A program made the translations under genes and the position numbers. Below are positions 45,090 through 54,967 of a DNA stretch of 64,000 nt, piece after piece. The stretch spans positions 46,244 to 110,243 of the forward strand of contig JAJXWH010000014.1 in NCBI GenBank assembly GCA_021781745.1, written 5' to 3'. The DNA comes from Bacillota bacterium (GTDB lineage: Bacteria > Bacillota > Clostridia > Clostridiales > Clostridiaceae). The first letter of the stretch is position 1. Every line of letters starts with the position of its first letter. The notes below the pieces were generated by a model. It made no database searches, was not told the origin of the DNA, and was given only the letters and a program-made list of their open reading frames with translations.

Positions 45090-45707
45090 ATGGGGATAAG
45101 AAATTACTTTTATGGAAGGGTATCTTCTAAAGATCAAAATGAAAATAGACAATTGGATGCAATTAAAAAGTTGGACATTGACTCTCGGGATGTGTATATG
45201 GATAAAGCGAGCGGTAAAGATTTTGATAGACCAGAATGGAATGCATTAAAAAGATCAATCAGAAGTGGAGATGTTCTGTTTATAAAATCTATTGATAGGC
45301 TCGGAAGAAATAAAACAAGCATTTTAGAGCAATGGAAGTGGCTTAGTGATAATGATATCGATATTGTAGTTTTAGATATGGAAATCTTGGATACACGTAA
45401 GTATAAAGATTTAAAAGGGGTAGGGCAATTAATTACGGATCTAGTTCTTCAAATATTAGCATGGCTGGCAGAAGAAGAACGTATAAATATAAAGCAGCGA
45501 CAAATGGAAGGCATAGAATCTGCGAAACTAAGAAATGTTAAATTTGGTAGACCTAAAATACAAGTAAGTAATAATTTCAAAACTATTTACATGCAGTGGA
45601 AGAATGGAGATTTCACTGCAAAAAAAGCCATGAAAATGCTTGATATCAAACCAAATACCTTTTATAGGAGGGTTGCAGAGTTTGAAAATAATACAATAAG
45701 GGAGTGA
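45090..45707 (+). CDS. serine resolvase/invertase family recombinase
   Basis: 205 residues: the catalytic Ser lies in YGRVSSKDQ (residues 8-16), the Arg-rich IDRLGRN motif near residue 70, the long E helix from VLQILAWLAEEER, and a C-terminal helix-turn-helix (FTAKKAMKMLDIKPNTFYRR). I start it at ATG 45090 after GAAGGAGG; the ORF-track TTG start includes that site. It is the first gene of the tns operon (8 bp before tnsA). Tn3 and Tn5053-type elements use such enzymes to resolve cointegrates; ordinary Tn7 has none. Confidence 0.92.
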   Translation: MGIRNYFYGRVSSKDQNENRQLDAIKKLDIDSRDVYMDKASGKDFDRPEWNALKRSIRSGDVLFIKSIDRLGRNKTSILEQWKWLSDNDIDIVVLDMEILDTRKYKDLKGVGQLITDLVLQILAWLAEEERINIKQRQMEGIESAKLRNVKFGRPKIQVSNNFKTIYMQWKNGDFTAKKAMKMLDIKPNTFYRRVAEFENNTIRE

Positions 45708-45714
45708 ATGGATA

Positions 45715-46521
45715 ATGTCTAAAAGAAATAACACTTGGAGTAAGCAAAAATTAGAAAGATACTTAAGAGAAGGAAGAGGTAAAGGAAAGTTGTCTTCATA
45801 TAAGCCTTGGTTAACAGTTCAAGATTTTCCTTCCATCGGTAGAGCAAGTAGAATTCTAGGAAATAAGACTAATAGAGTGCATCATTTTTTTAGTGACTTA
45901 GAAACCCAATGTTTTTATTTATGGGATTGGGATGAAAAAGTCATAGATATCAAAGAACATTATCCATTGTTAAACTTATATGATGTTGTAGATGTAGAGG
46001 ATATAAATATTAATACTTTCAAAGATAAAGATACGAATGAACCATATGTTTTAACAACAACTTTTTTTATACTCGTGAGAACAGAAGAAGGAGGAAGTGA
46101 TTGTTTTGTCAGAAGTGTTAAGTATAAATCAGCATTAGAAAAATCAACAACGATAGAAAAATTGGAACTGGAACGTAGATATTGGGAAGCACAAGGAGCC
46201 GATTGGGCGCTAATAACAGAAGACGATATTCCAAAGGAGAAGGCCAAAAATATTCAATGGTTTCATGGAGTGTTAAATGAATATAAAAATTATGACATTG
46301 ATGAAAACACTATGGTGAGGCTATGTGGAGAATTTTTAGAATATGCTAATTCAAGTGATTTATCAATTAGAAAATTATCAAAGGATTTTGAAATGAAGAA
46401 TTCCTTAAAAGAAGGAACAGGAATATTTATATTTAAATACCTTTTAGCAGCAAGGGTTGTAGAAATTGATATGAATAAGAACATCGATTTAAATCTTACT
46501 TTTTCAGAAATCACTAAGTAA
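45715..46521 (+). CDS. tnsA: TnsA-family endonuclease with a catalytic-site substitution
   Basis: The 268-residue protein aligns by eye with E. coli Tn7 TnsA almost from the first residue: REGRGKG, PWLTVQDFPS, RVHHFFSDLE, DIKEHYPLL, TIEKLELERRYW. Tn7 TnsA uses Glu63, Asp114 and Lys132 to cut the 5' strands. Here the Glu is kept (SDLE, residue 63) and the Lys is kept (SVKYK, 136), but the Asp in the Tn7 motif STDF is Thr in TTTFF (116). Loss of this Asp in Tn7 yields cointegrates. The neighbouring resolvase would compensate. The protein may still be needed to activate TnsB. Confidence 0.9.
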   Translation: MSKRNNTWSKQKLERYLREGRGKGKLSSYKPWLTVQDFPSIGRASRILGNKTNRVHHFFSDLETQCFYLWDWDEKVIDIKEHYPLLNLYDVVDVEDININTFKDKDTNEPYVLTTTFFILVRTEEGGSDCFVRSVKYKSALEKSTTIEKLELERRYWEAQGADWALITEDDIPKEKAKNIQWFHGVLNEYKNYDIDENTMVRLCGEFLEYANSSDLSIRKLSKDFEMKNSLKEGTGIFIFKYLLAARVVEIDMNKNIDLNLTFSEITK

Positions 46522-46534
46522 GGAGAGGAGCTAA

Positions 46535-48661
46535 ATGATACAAGTTAACAATTTAATAAAATGGTTAAATGGAGAAGAGCAAGTTGATCGAATTCTATGG
46601 TTCGATAAAATGCAGGATATTATTTTTTTAATAGACGTAAAAGAAAATAAAATGCCTATAAAATACAGCATGTCTTATGTAGAAGACATGATTAAGTTAG
46701 AAAAAATAACATTTGAACCAACTGACAAATATATAAATATATTAAAGGAAGAAGAAATTCCCACATTATATATACAGTATAGAGATAAAGCATGGGAGGT
46801 TATAAAACAGATAGTTGAAAAAGAACCGTATGTTTATATTTCTAAAGAAAGAAGAAAATTAACTTTATATACATCAAAAAATTTAAATATTAGTGAAAGT
46901 ACCATAAACAGATACCTTAAAAGATATTGGTGCAGAGGTAAGAATAAAAATGCTCTAGTTCCAGAATTCAAAAACTCAGGTGGAAGAGGTAAGGAGAAGA
47001 AGATTTCAGGTGGTATAAAGCGAGGACGACCAAGAAATAACAGTCAACTTTTAGGAAGCGGTATAAATGTAGATGATAACATTAAAAGAACTTTTAAATT
47101 AGCCATTAATAAATATTATAATACCAGCAGCAAGAACCCATTAACTACAACATATCAATTAATGATAAAAGAGTATTTTAGGAATATAGAGAATCAGAAA
47201 GACATTCTATCAAATCAAGAATTACCAACATACGAACAGTTTAAGTATTGGTTTTATAAGAATAGAAACTATAAAAAAGAAGTAGTAAGCAGATTTGGTT
47301 CTAAGAAATATGAGCAGAAACATAGAGCCATTTTAGGGAATACTAATAATGATGTATTAGGATCGGGTAGTTTATATCAAATCGATGCAACTGTTGCGGA
47401 TGTGTATGTGGTAAGTGAATTTAATAGAAATTGGATTATTGGAAGACCAGTGTTGTATATGGTATTAGATTCTTTCAGTAGAATGATTGTAGGTTTTTAT
47501 GTTGGATTAGAAGGACCAAGTTTTATTGGAGCAGCAATGGCATTAGCAAGTGTTGTAGAAGACAAGGTTAAGTTATGTAAAGAATATGGTATTGAAATTA
47601 CACCTGAACAATGGCCGGTTAATAATTTGCCAGATCACATAATTGCAGACAGAGGTGAAATGGAAGGTAAAAATATTGAAAGTTTGGTAGAGGCATTAGG
47701 AATTGGAGTAAAGGTTACACCACCATTTAGGGCAGATTGGAAAGGTTGTGTAGAACAAAATTTTAGAGTTTTAAATACTCATACTAAGCCTTTTTTAGTA
47801 GGAAAAGTGGATGGTAATTTCAAAGAGCGTGGAGATAAGGACTATAGGCTGGATGCGAAACTAACAATAAAGGAATTTACTAAAATTATAATAAAAACAA
47901 TACTTTATCATAACAATAGCCATATTTTAAGAGAATATGATAGAAGTCAATTCCAGATAGAAGATGACGTGAAAGCAGTTCCAATTGAATTGTGGAATTG
48001 GGGGATAGAGAATATTTCTGGAAGATTAAAAAGTCTACCAAGAGAAATTGTTTTATTAAATCTTATGCCAACAGGAAGTGCAACAGTAACAAGCAAAGGA
48101 ATAAGATTTAATGGAGCATATTATGCTTCAAAGGAATCGTTAGGAGAGCATTGGTTTGAAAAGGCTAGGAATAGTGGTAGTTGGAAGATACAAATTTCAT
48201 ATGATTTAAGAAAAATGGATTATATTTATATAAAAAAAGATAATGGTAGAGATTATGAAAAATGCTTTTTGTTAGAACATCAAAATAAGTATAAAAGTAA
48301 ATGTTTTGATGATGTTCAATATTTAATAAGCAGAGAAAAACTAGATGTTAATTTAATGAAGGAATCAGAATTACAAGCAAAGGTAAATTTAATGGATGAT
48401 ATAGAAAGAATTGTAGATTCTGCAAAGCAAGATTATCAGTATACCAATGAAAGTAATACCGAAAGATTAAGAGGTATAGATGAAAATAGAAAAATAGAAA
48501 AACAAATAAATAGAGGACATGAGTATTTTGAGATAGGAGAAGATGTTGAGATTGATAAAAAAGATAAAATTGAAAATAATGATTTTAACAGTCATGTAAT
48601 GAATGAATTATCGCTATTGAAGCAAAGACAAAAGGAAAGGAGACAACAATCAAATGGATAA
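46535..48661 (+). CDS. tnsB: TnsB DDE transposase
   Basis: The 708-residue integrase-fold transposase binds the element ends and joins the 3' ends to the target. The catalytic residues are Asp284 (QIDATVAD), Asp372 (IADRGE) and Glu407 (WKGCVEQN). The spacings of 88 and 35 are identical to those of Tn7 TnsB (273, 361, 396). N-terminal helix-turn-helix regions bind the end repeats; the C-terminal tail (KQRQKERRQQ) is the TnsC contact region in relatives. It overlaps tnsC by 8 bp. Confidence 0.95.
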   Translation: MIQVNNLIKWLNGEEQVDRILWFDKMQDIIFLIDVKENKMPIKYSMSYVEDMIKLEKITFEPTDKYINILKEEEIPTLYIQYRDKAWEVIKQIVEKEPYVYISKERRKLTLYTSKNLNISESTINRYLKRYWCRGKNKNALVPEFKNSGGRGKEKKISGGIKRGRPRNNSQLLGSGINVDDNIKRTFKLAINKYYNTSSKNPLTTTYQLMIKEYFRNIENQKDILSNQELPTYEQFKYWFYKNRNYKKEVVSRFGSKKYEQKHRAILGNTNNDVLGSGSLYQIDATVADVYVVSEFNRNWIIGRPVLYMVLDSFSRMIVGFYVGLEGPSFIGAAMALASVVEDKVKLCKEYGIEITPEQWPVNNLPDHIIADRGEMEGKNIESLVEALGIGVKVTPPFRADWKGCVEQNFRVLNTHTKPFLVGKVDGNFKERGDKDYRLDAKLTIKEFTKIIIKTILYHNNSHILREYDRSQFQIEDDVKAVPIELWNWGIENISGRLKSLPREIVLLNLMPTGSATVTSKGIRFNGAYYASKESLGEHWFEKARNSGSWKIQISYDLRKMDYIYIKKDNGRDYEKCFLLEHQNKYKSKCFDDVQYLISREKLDVNLMKESELQAKVNLMDDIERIVDSAKQDYQYTNESNTERLRGIDENRKIEKQINRGHEYFEIGEDVEIDKKDKIENNDFNSHVMNELSLLKQRQKERRQQSNG

Positions 48662-50282
48662 AAAAATTGTTTTGAGTAATGGTGCAATAGCATATAGAGC
48701 GGAATACAAGGAGCAAGTAATAGAAGAATATAAAGGAAATCCTTTTTTAGAAGCATTACCTGATATAAGTAATAAAGAAAAAGTAATAAATTCGTTGGGA
48801 TTGTATCCTTATTATAGTGATGATGAAAGAAAACTACCAGATCACATAAGAATTCACATAATATCAGAAAGGTTATTTAAAGTTTTTCAACCACTTCCAA
48901 GGCATATAGATTTGGAAAGCAGAATATCAACAATGATTAGAACTGGCTATATTTCAAGGAATCCATTAAGCAAAGAATATACAGAATCTCTTATCAATGG
49001 TTTTATAAAGTTACATTATGAAGAGGTAGATAATATAAATGGTTTTTGTAATACTGCAAATTCGTTATCTATTATTGGTGCATCAGGATTAGGGAAGAGT
49101 AGTAGTTTAAATAGAGTTCTTAGTAATTTTCCACAGGTTATAGCGCATTATCAATATAAAGATAAAAAAGTTTCTGTTTATCAAGTTGTTTGGCTAAAAA
49201 TCGATTGTCCATTCGATGGAAGTGTTAAAGGTCTTTGCATAGATTTTTTTAATAGAATAGATCAAGTTTTAGGAACAAATTATTTTGAGAAGTATGCAAC
49301 ATCAAAAAGAACAGTTGATACATTGTTAAGCGTATTAGGACAAGTAGCAAGAAATAGTGGGCTAGGGTTGCTTATAATAGATGAAATACAGCATTTAAGC
49401 CAAGCAAAATCTGGTGGAGTAGATAAAATGCTAAATTTCTTTACTACACTAGTAAATACAGTTGGAATTCCAGTAGTTTTGGTGGGAACAATGAAGGCGA
49501 AGAATCTGTTACAAAATGATTTTAGAATGGCACGAAGAACATTGGGAACTGGTGGGAACATAGTATGGGAAAGACTAAAAAATGATGAAAATTTCAGTTT
49601 GCTAATGGATACAATCTGGGAGTATCAATTTACTAAAAAGAAAACACCATTAACAGAAGAATTTATCAAATTATTATATGAAGAATCTCAAGGAATAATA
49701 GATATAGCAGTAAAGATATATGCAATGGCACAAATAAAAGCGGTATCCACAGGAAAAGAAGAAATTACTGTGGATATAATAAAGGAAGTTGTGGATAAAA
49801 ACTTAAATGCAGTAAAACCGATGATAGATGCAATGAAAAGTAATGATATAAGAAGAATTGCTAAATATGAGGATATATGCACTATTGATTATGAAGATTT
49901 TCTATCCAAAACTAATGATGATAATAATCTAAGTTCCAGAATACAAGATTATAAGACTGCTAAAAGAAAAAAGCAGTTAAGCAAAAAAGAAGAGGCGCTT
50001 ATAAGATTAATGGAGTTGGATATAGATAGGAAGAAGGCTGTTTCTGCTATAGAAAAGGTATTATCAGAAGATGAGGAAATTGGAATTAATAAATTGGTAG
50101 TTGAAGCGATAAAGGTAGTTGATACAATAAAATCAACAAGAAATAAAAGTTCAAATTTAAAAGAAGATGATATTAGGTTTATAATAAAATATGCAAAGGA
50201 AGAAGATAAATCACCTTATCTGGCTTTAAAAGAGAAGGGGTATATAACAAGTGCAGACTTTGAAAGCAGGGAGATTTTATGA
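48654..50282 (+). CDS. tnsC: TnsC/TniB AAA+ transposition regulator
   Basis: 542 residues. Walker A GASGLGKSS (about residue 143) and Walker B GLLIIDEIQHLS (about 236) mark the AAA+ domain. TnsC forms filaments on target DNA, connects TniQ with TnsAB and mediates target immunity. The C-terminal third is charged and repetitive in Lys/Glu, unlike the short tails of CRISPR-associated TnsC. Start overlaps tnsB, stop overlaps tniQ, so translation is coupled. Confidence 0.93.
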   Translation: MDKKIVLSNGAIAYRAEYKEQVIEEYKGNPFLEALPDISNKEKVINSLGLYPYYSDDERKLPDHIRIHIISERLFKVFQPLPRHIDLESRISTMIRTGYISRNPLSKEYTESLINGFIKLHYEEVDNINGFCNTANSLSIIGASGLGKSSSLNRVLSNFPQVIAHYQYKDKKVSVYQVVWLKIDCPFDGSVKGLCIDFFNRIDQVLGTNYFEKYATSKRTVDTLLSVLGQVARNSGLGLLIIDEIQHLSQAKSGGVDKMLNFFTTLVNTVGIPVVLVGTMKAKNLLQNDFRMARRTLGTGGNIVWERLKNDENFSLLMDTIWEYQFTKKKTPLTEEFIKLLYEESQGIIDIAVKIYAMAQIKAVSTGKEEITVDIIKEVVDKNLNAVKPMIDAMKSNDIRRIAKYEDICTIDYEDFLSKTNDDNNLSSRIQDYKTAKRKKQLSKKEEALIRLMELDIDRKKAVSAIEKVLSEDEEIGINKLVVEAIKVVDTIKSTRNKSSNLKEDDIRFIIKYAKEEDKSPYLALKEKGYITSADFESREIL

Positions 50283-51544
50283 TCTCCTTTTTTCCTGCTC
50301 CCTATGAGGATGAAATACTTTATTCTATTTTAGCAAGATACCATTTAAGAAGCGGAAACACTAGTTATGTAACAACTAATCAAGATTTATATAATGAAGG
50401 AATTATTACTTCCAGCATTGATTTACCATCAAATAATGATAGATTGGTAGAAAATATCCCTAAAATATTTGGATATACTGCAGATGAAATTATAAAGAAT
50501 TATACTTTATTTAATTATTATACATCTTTTGTAGATGCTCATGAAAAACAACTTGTATTGGAAATGTTAAGAGGAAATGATGGGAGAGGTGTTCATTCTA
50601 TAGTTGGAGCAGCGCAGGTTAGTGTAAAACAACAAGGCTATTTTAAAATATGTCCTATATGCTATAAAGAAGAAAAAGAAGATTATGGAGAAGCCTATTT
50701 ACATAGAATACACCAAATTTCAGAAGTATTTATCTGCAGTAAGCATCAAGTTCCTTTAAAGATAAGCAAGCAGCCAATTCATTATTATGGAAAAAATTCG
50801 TATGCGCCATTATTAGAAATAGAGTTTAAAGAAAACATTACAAATGATTTGTTCAGCAGTAATTTAGAGCATTTCTTAGCAATTAATCAGTATATTGAAT
50901 ATTTATTATCTAATGAAGTTAATAATAAAGACTATTTATGGATTACAGATCAATATAAAAATAGATTAAGAGAATTATGTCTGTGTACTCCGTCAGGAAG
51001 GGTAAACATAGATGAAGTAGAAAACAGATTCATTAAATTTTATGGAGAGGAATTTTTAAACTTATTTGATTTAAATATCTATAGTGATAATATTACAAAT
51101 TGGATTAAATACATGCTCAGAATAAGCAGATCAAATGTAAATCCAATAAAGCATTTATTACTAATAAGATTTTTAGAATTAGATTTAGAAGGATTTTTTA
51201 ATAAAAAGATAGAGTACAAGCCTTTTGGAGATGGTCCTTGGATTTGCTTAAATAAAATCTGTGATAACTATTGTAAGCCTGTAATAGATAAGATTGATAT
51301 AAGTTATAACAGTAAAAAGCAAAAGCCAGTTGGTAGGTTTAAGTGTGGGAATTGTGGATTTACTTATGCGAGATGTGGGCCGGATGCATGTGGAGACGAC
51401 AAATATAAGATTGGGAAGGTTATTACCATTGGTGAGAGGTATAAAGAAGAGATAGAGAGACTTTCAGGAAAAGGTGTAAGCATAAGGTATATATCTAGGA
51501 AACTTGGTTTGGGTCAGAAGACTGTAAAAAAATATGCTTTTTAA
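50279..51544 (+). CDS. tniQ: TniQ/TnsD-family target selector
   Basis: 421 residues. The N-terminal TniQ domain (FPAPYEDEILYSILARYH) includes the zinc finger CPICYKEE...HRIHQ...FICSKH from about residue 124. Further Cys pairs (CLNKICDNYC, KCGNCGFTYARC) near the C-terminus and a terminal helix-turn-helix (SIRYISRKLGLGQKTVKKY) form the likely DNA-reading part, as in TnsD. The length lies between short CAST TniQ and Tn7 TnsD. With no CRISPR genes nearby, it probably reads the attachment site at the end of the DUF1015 gene. It is the last gene of the operon. Confidence 0.93.
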   Translation: MISFFPAPYEDEILYSILARYHLRSGNTSYVTTNQDLYNEGIITSSIDLPSNNDRLVENIPKIFGYTADEIIKNYTLFNYYTSFVDAHEKQLVLEMLRGNDGRGVHSIVGAAQVSVKQQGYFKICPICYKEEKEDYGEAYLHRIHQISEVFICSKHQVPLKISKQPIHYYGKNSYAPLLEIEFKENITNDLFSSNLEHFLAINQYIEYLLSNEVNNKDYLWITDQYKNRLRELCLCTPSGRVNIDEVENRFIKFYGEEFLNLFDLNIYSDNITNWIKYMLRISRSNVNPIKHLLLIRFLELDLEGFFNKKIEYKPFGDGPWICLNKICDNYCKPVIDKIDISYNSKKQKPVGRFKCGNCGFTYARCGPDACGDDKYKIGKVITIGERYKEEIERLSGKGVSIRYISRKLGLGQKTVKKYAF

Positions 51545-51625
51545 TTATTGGAAAAGACAAATATAAAAAACAAGAAGAAAGAATTTAGAATTATAGTAAA
51601 AGTAAAAAAAGTATACTATTAGTTG

Positions 51626-51675
51626 AAATTAAGAGAAATAAAATTTTTATGAAAGTTTTGTTTCTTTTAATTTTA
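51626..51675 (+). terminator. probable terminator of the tns operon
   Basis: Arms AAATTAAGAGAAA and TTTCTTTTAATTT with an AT-rich loop and T-rich end. Confidence 0.6.
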
Positions 51676-51953
51676 TATTATCAGAGTCAATATAGACTAT
51701 ATATGTGCATGGAATCTTTGGAAGCAAAAGTAATTAAAAATATAGCGATCTTGATGAATTTGGATTTTAATAAAAGATTAGTTATATGTGAGCATGGGCT
51801 GTAAGTAATACATATTAAGTAAGAGTAGTTTGTAGATTATATAAAATTATATAGAAAATAGTAAATAAAACGGGGTACGACATATTTGATGTAGTAATAT
51901 TTAATAATTATAGTAAAATTAAGTATTATTAAAAGAAAATAGGAGGGGTTAAA
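51676..51953. other. intergenic region after the tns operon
   Basis: Contains only a 33-codon frame at 51703-51804 (MCMESLEAKVIKN...) without a ribosome binding site, perhaps a gene remnant. No tnsE-like gene is seen. Confidence 0.4.
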
Positions 51954-53279
51954 ATGGGATATATATTAAATATATTATCAAAAGTATTTGTGAAAATAAC
52001 TTCAGGAGCAGAAAGTATTTATAAAAAAAATCAGGAAATAGGAATTATACGGAATATAATTATTCAATTATTATATTCAGCAATAATATCAATAATTACG
52101 GGTGTTTTATTATACGTTGTTGCGATTGGGTTGCTAACATCAATATTGAATATTAATTATTTAAGTGAAAATATACTATCAGTATTTATAATACCATCAT
52201 TTTTATTTACAATGTGCATTTGGATAATAGTTTACAATTTTGATAATAAAAACTTTAGGTTTTCCAGATATATGATTAGATTCTATCTATTATCAAGTTA
52301 TATAAGTGCTAAAAAGATAGTTTGGAAATCGGCATTATATCTAATGATTATGCCATTTTTATTATCAATATTTCCAGCATTATTGATAATAGGTACAGAT
52401 ATTAGTGAAATTAAATTAGAGGTAACATATAAGATAATATTAATAATAACATTTATTATAAGTCTTATATTATATAGTGAATTTAAATCTGATGAACTTG
52501 AACGTAGCAAAAGGCAAGTATTTCTATGGGGGATAATTTTTATAATAATTTTAACTTTAAATATGTATCAGTATAATTATGTTTTAAGTAGCACAATATT
52601 AGATCAACAACAAATCATTAATTTGTTTATATCAATAGGGGGCTTAGTATTTACATTAGTCACTATGGCAGATAAAACTAGGGAGATGTATAAGAAAATA
52701 ATCGATAAGCATGATGGGGATGTTAAAGATGAGATGTTAAAGTTAATGAATGAAAATAATTATACTAAAGTAACTGAAATTGCAAAAGAAGAGATTGCTT
52801 CATTTAGTAGTGGAATAAATATTTTACAAAATCAATGGAAATCAGGGAATAAGAAAGAAGTAGTAAAATTCATTTTTATACTTATAATTGTAAGTATATT
52901 TATAATTGCAATGTTTATATGTACAAATTATATAGAAAAGTTATTACATGATATAATGAATAATGGTAAGAACTTTTATATATCACTATTTAATGGAGAT
53001 AAAGATATGGCAATGATTATATTTGCTATAGTAATTACTTTGGTTGGATTAATCTATGTTGTGTATAAAACTATAAAAAAATTCAATAAATGTACAATTA
53101 GTGAGAGAATTAATAATATAAATCTAATTATAGTATTAATGATAGCCTTTAGTATGTGTTTAGCTACTATTTTTAATAAACAAGTGCAGCATAGTATATT
53201 AAACGTTATATGGATTTTAGGGATCATATTGGTTATAGGATGTATAGTACAAGCCATTTTATCTAAAGTTAAGAAATAA
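51954..53279 (+). CDS. multi-pass membrane protein, 441 aa
   Basis: About nine hydrophobic segments. A cytoplasmic region lies in the middle (residues ~245-300: TREMYKKIIDKHDGDVKDEM...). No known family comes to mind. Ribosome binding site AGGAGGGG. It opens the right-hand cargo, which otherwise looks like defence genes; membrane effectors are common in such systems, but a link is not shown. It may also be an unrelated passenger. Confidence 0.65.
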   Translation: MGYILNILSKVFVKITSGAESIYKKNQEIGIIRNIIIQLLYSAIISIITGVLLYVVAIGLLTSILNINYLSENILSVFIIPSFLFTMCIWIIVYNFDNKNFRFSRYMIRFYLLSSYISAKKIVWKSALYLMIMPFLLSIFPALLIIGTDISEIKLEVTYKIILIITFIISLILYSEFKSDELERSKRQVFLWGIIFIIILTLNMYQYNYVLSSTILDQQQIINLFISIGGLVFTLVTMADKTREMYKKIIDKHDGDVKDEMLKLMNENNYTKVTEIAKEEIASFSSGINILQNQWKSGNKKEVVKFIFILIIVSIFIIAMFICTNYIEKLLHDIMNNGKNFYISLFNGDKDMAMIIFAIVITLVGLIYVVYKTIKKFNKCTISERINNINLIIVLMIAFSMCLATIFNKQVQHSILNVIWILGIILVIGCIVQAILSKVKK

Positions 53280-53410
53280 ATATAAATAATGATTTGTTGA
53301 ATTTGTACAACAGTACAGAAATTAGGATGAAAAGGAAGATGTGAGGGAGTGTTATGGGTTTAGAATGTTAATAAATTTCTAAACTTATGCTTACGCATAG
53401 GCTCTTGGAT

Positions 53411-53560
53411 ATGAGCAATAAGAATTGTATTTTAATTGGATCAGATTTTTGGAATAAAGTTGGGCATGATAAAAATACTTTTAATGAATTATTAGAGATA
53501 TTCCAAAAAGTAGGTGAAAAATATTCAGATAAGATAAGAAAAGATCATCTGAAATTATAG
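53411..53560 (+). pseudogene. 49-aa remnant, possibly of a restriction endonuclease C-terminus
   Basis: The frame MSNKNCILIGSDFWNKVGHD... ending DHLKL* recalls the C-terminal IG.DFW...T..ELLEI pattern of TdeIII-type restriction enzymes. No methyltransferase or other part is near. The identification is from memory and weak. The rest of the 465-bp gap holds only the terminator below. Confidence 0.35.
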
Positions 53561-53691
53561 TTGGTGAAATTAACATTTATTTAAGGAATTATATACATAG
53601 TAGATGAAAATAAAAAAATAATGCATAATTCTATATTGAAGTTTAATATAACTAAGGTACACAATAGCAAATTATGTTAAATATATGATAA

Positions 53692-53730
53692 AATAGTAGA
53701 GTGGAAAATAATCACTCTACTATTATTTTT
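53692..53730 (+). terminator. intrinsic terminator
   Basis: Arms AATAGTAGAGTG and CACTCTACTATT with a T6 run, directly before the exonuclease gene. Confidence 0.82.
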
Positions 53731-53744
53731 TGGGGGAAAATTTA

Positions 53745-54800
53745 ATGGGAATATTAAATAAAATGATTCAAAGTTTATTTGGAAATAATAAAGGGAATAA
53801 AGTAAGTAATAATATTAATCTGGAAATAGATAAAGTAAAAAATTATATAGATACTGAACCATATGATAAATATATGGTTTATAAGAATAGCAGTGAACTT
53901 ACAAATGATTTTGTAGTATTTGATTTTGAAACTACAGGATTAGATGCAAAAACAGAAAAGATAATTCAAATAGGTGCCTTAAGATATAGAAATAATGAAA
54001 AGGTTGATGAATTTGTTACATATGTAAATCCTCAAAAGTCTATTCCAAGTAATATAACTAGTTTAACTGGAATTAATAATAGTGACGTTAAGAATGCACT
54101 AATAATATCACAAATACTTCCTAGATTTATTGATTTCATTGGAGAAGATGTTCTTATTGCTCATAATGCAGATTTTGATATGAAGTTTTTACTTAATAAT
54201 GCATTTAATCTAAGAATAAAAAAGCCACAAAATGAAGTGATTGATACATTGTCGCTATCAAGGAAATATATAAAAGGTGGAAATGGAGCAAAGTTAGAAA
54301 ATTATAAACTTCCAACATTAAAAGCAATCATAGATATTAGTGTTGGTTCTCATAATTCAGTAGATGATTGTTTCGTTTGTGCAGAAGTTTATAAGAAATG
54401 CAAGGAAGTAAAAAATAGTCAAAAATTAAAAAAAGAAAATCATATTAAGGTAGAGGTAATAGAAAAGCAATATAAAAAAGTTAAAATCCTTAAAGATCCT
54501 GTTGATAGAAACTTACAGGGGATTGAATTTGAAAAAGAAGGATATATAGATAATGCCATAGAATTTTATGAATTAAATATAAAAGATGGATTTGATGGGA
54601 GTCATCCATATGATAGACTTGCTATAATTTATAGAAAAAGAAAGCAATATACTGAGGAAGTAAGAGTATTACAAAGAGGAATAGAGGTATTTTCTAAATT
54701 GCAAAAAACATCTAAAAGAATGGATGTGAATCCTAAACTAAATAAATTTAAAGAAAGATTACTAAAAGCACAGGAATTAGTAAATAAAAAGATAAACTAA
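53745..54800 (+). CDS. DEDDh exonuclease with helical-repeat C-terminus
   Basis: 351 residues. The DnaQ-like exonuclease domain spans about residues 50-220: Exo I VFDFETTGLD, Exo II IAHNADFDMKFL, Exo III SHNSVDDCF, so all acidic residues and the His are present. It should degrade DNA or RNA 3'-5'. The C-terminal part (DNAIEFYELNIKDGFDGSHP...) is TPR-like. I start at ATG 53745 after GGGGG; the ORF track adds five codons. The next gene also has TPR-like repeats, so the two may interact. Confidence 0.82.
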   Translation: MGILNKMIQSLFGNNKGNKVSNNINLEIDKVKNYIDTEPYDKYMVYKNSSELTNDFVVFDFETTGLDAKTEKIIQIGALRYRNNEKVDEFVTYVNPQKSIPSNITSLTGINNSDVKNALIISQILPRFIDFIGEDVLIAHNADFDMKFLLNNAFNLRIKKPQNEVIDTLSLSRKYIKGGNGAKLENYKLPTLKAIIDISVGSHNSVDDCFVCAEVYKKCKEVKNSQKLKKENHIKVEVIEKQYKKVKILKDPVDRNLQGIEFEKEGYIDNAIEFYELNIKDGFDGSHPYDRLAIIYRKRKQYTEEVRVLQRGIEVFSKLQKTSKRMDVNPKLNKFKERLLKAQELVNKKIN

Positions 54801-54967
54801 ATGTTCCTGCTAGTGATATTATAGACATTATAAAAATTAAAGCAAGATAATTTATTGATGGTCTAGTATGATGTATAAATCAGAATATAAACCTGATTTA
54901 TAGAGATATATTGAATTTAAAAGTAATATAAATGATTAGATTATAGATTGTAATAGGAGGATGGCAA

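Noticed and set aside
48654-51544. CRISPR-associated transposon (CAST)
   Set aside because: tnsABC-tniQ are present but no cas5/6/7/8 or cas12k and no CRISPR array is seen. The only Cas8-like item is one short orphan ORF, and the dead TnpB-like gene is 21 kb away.
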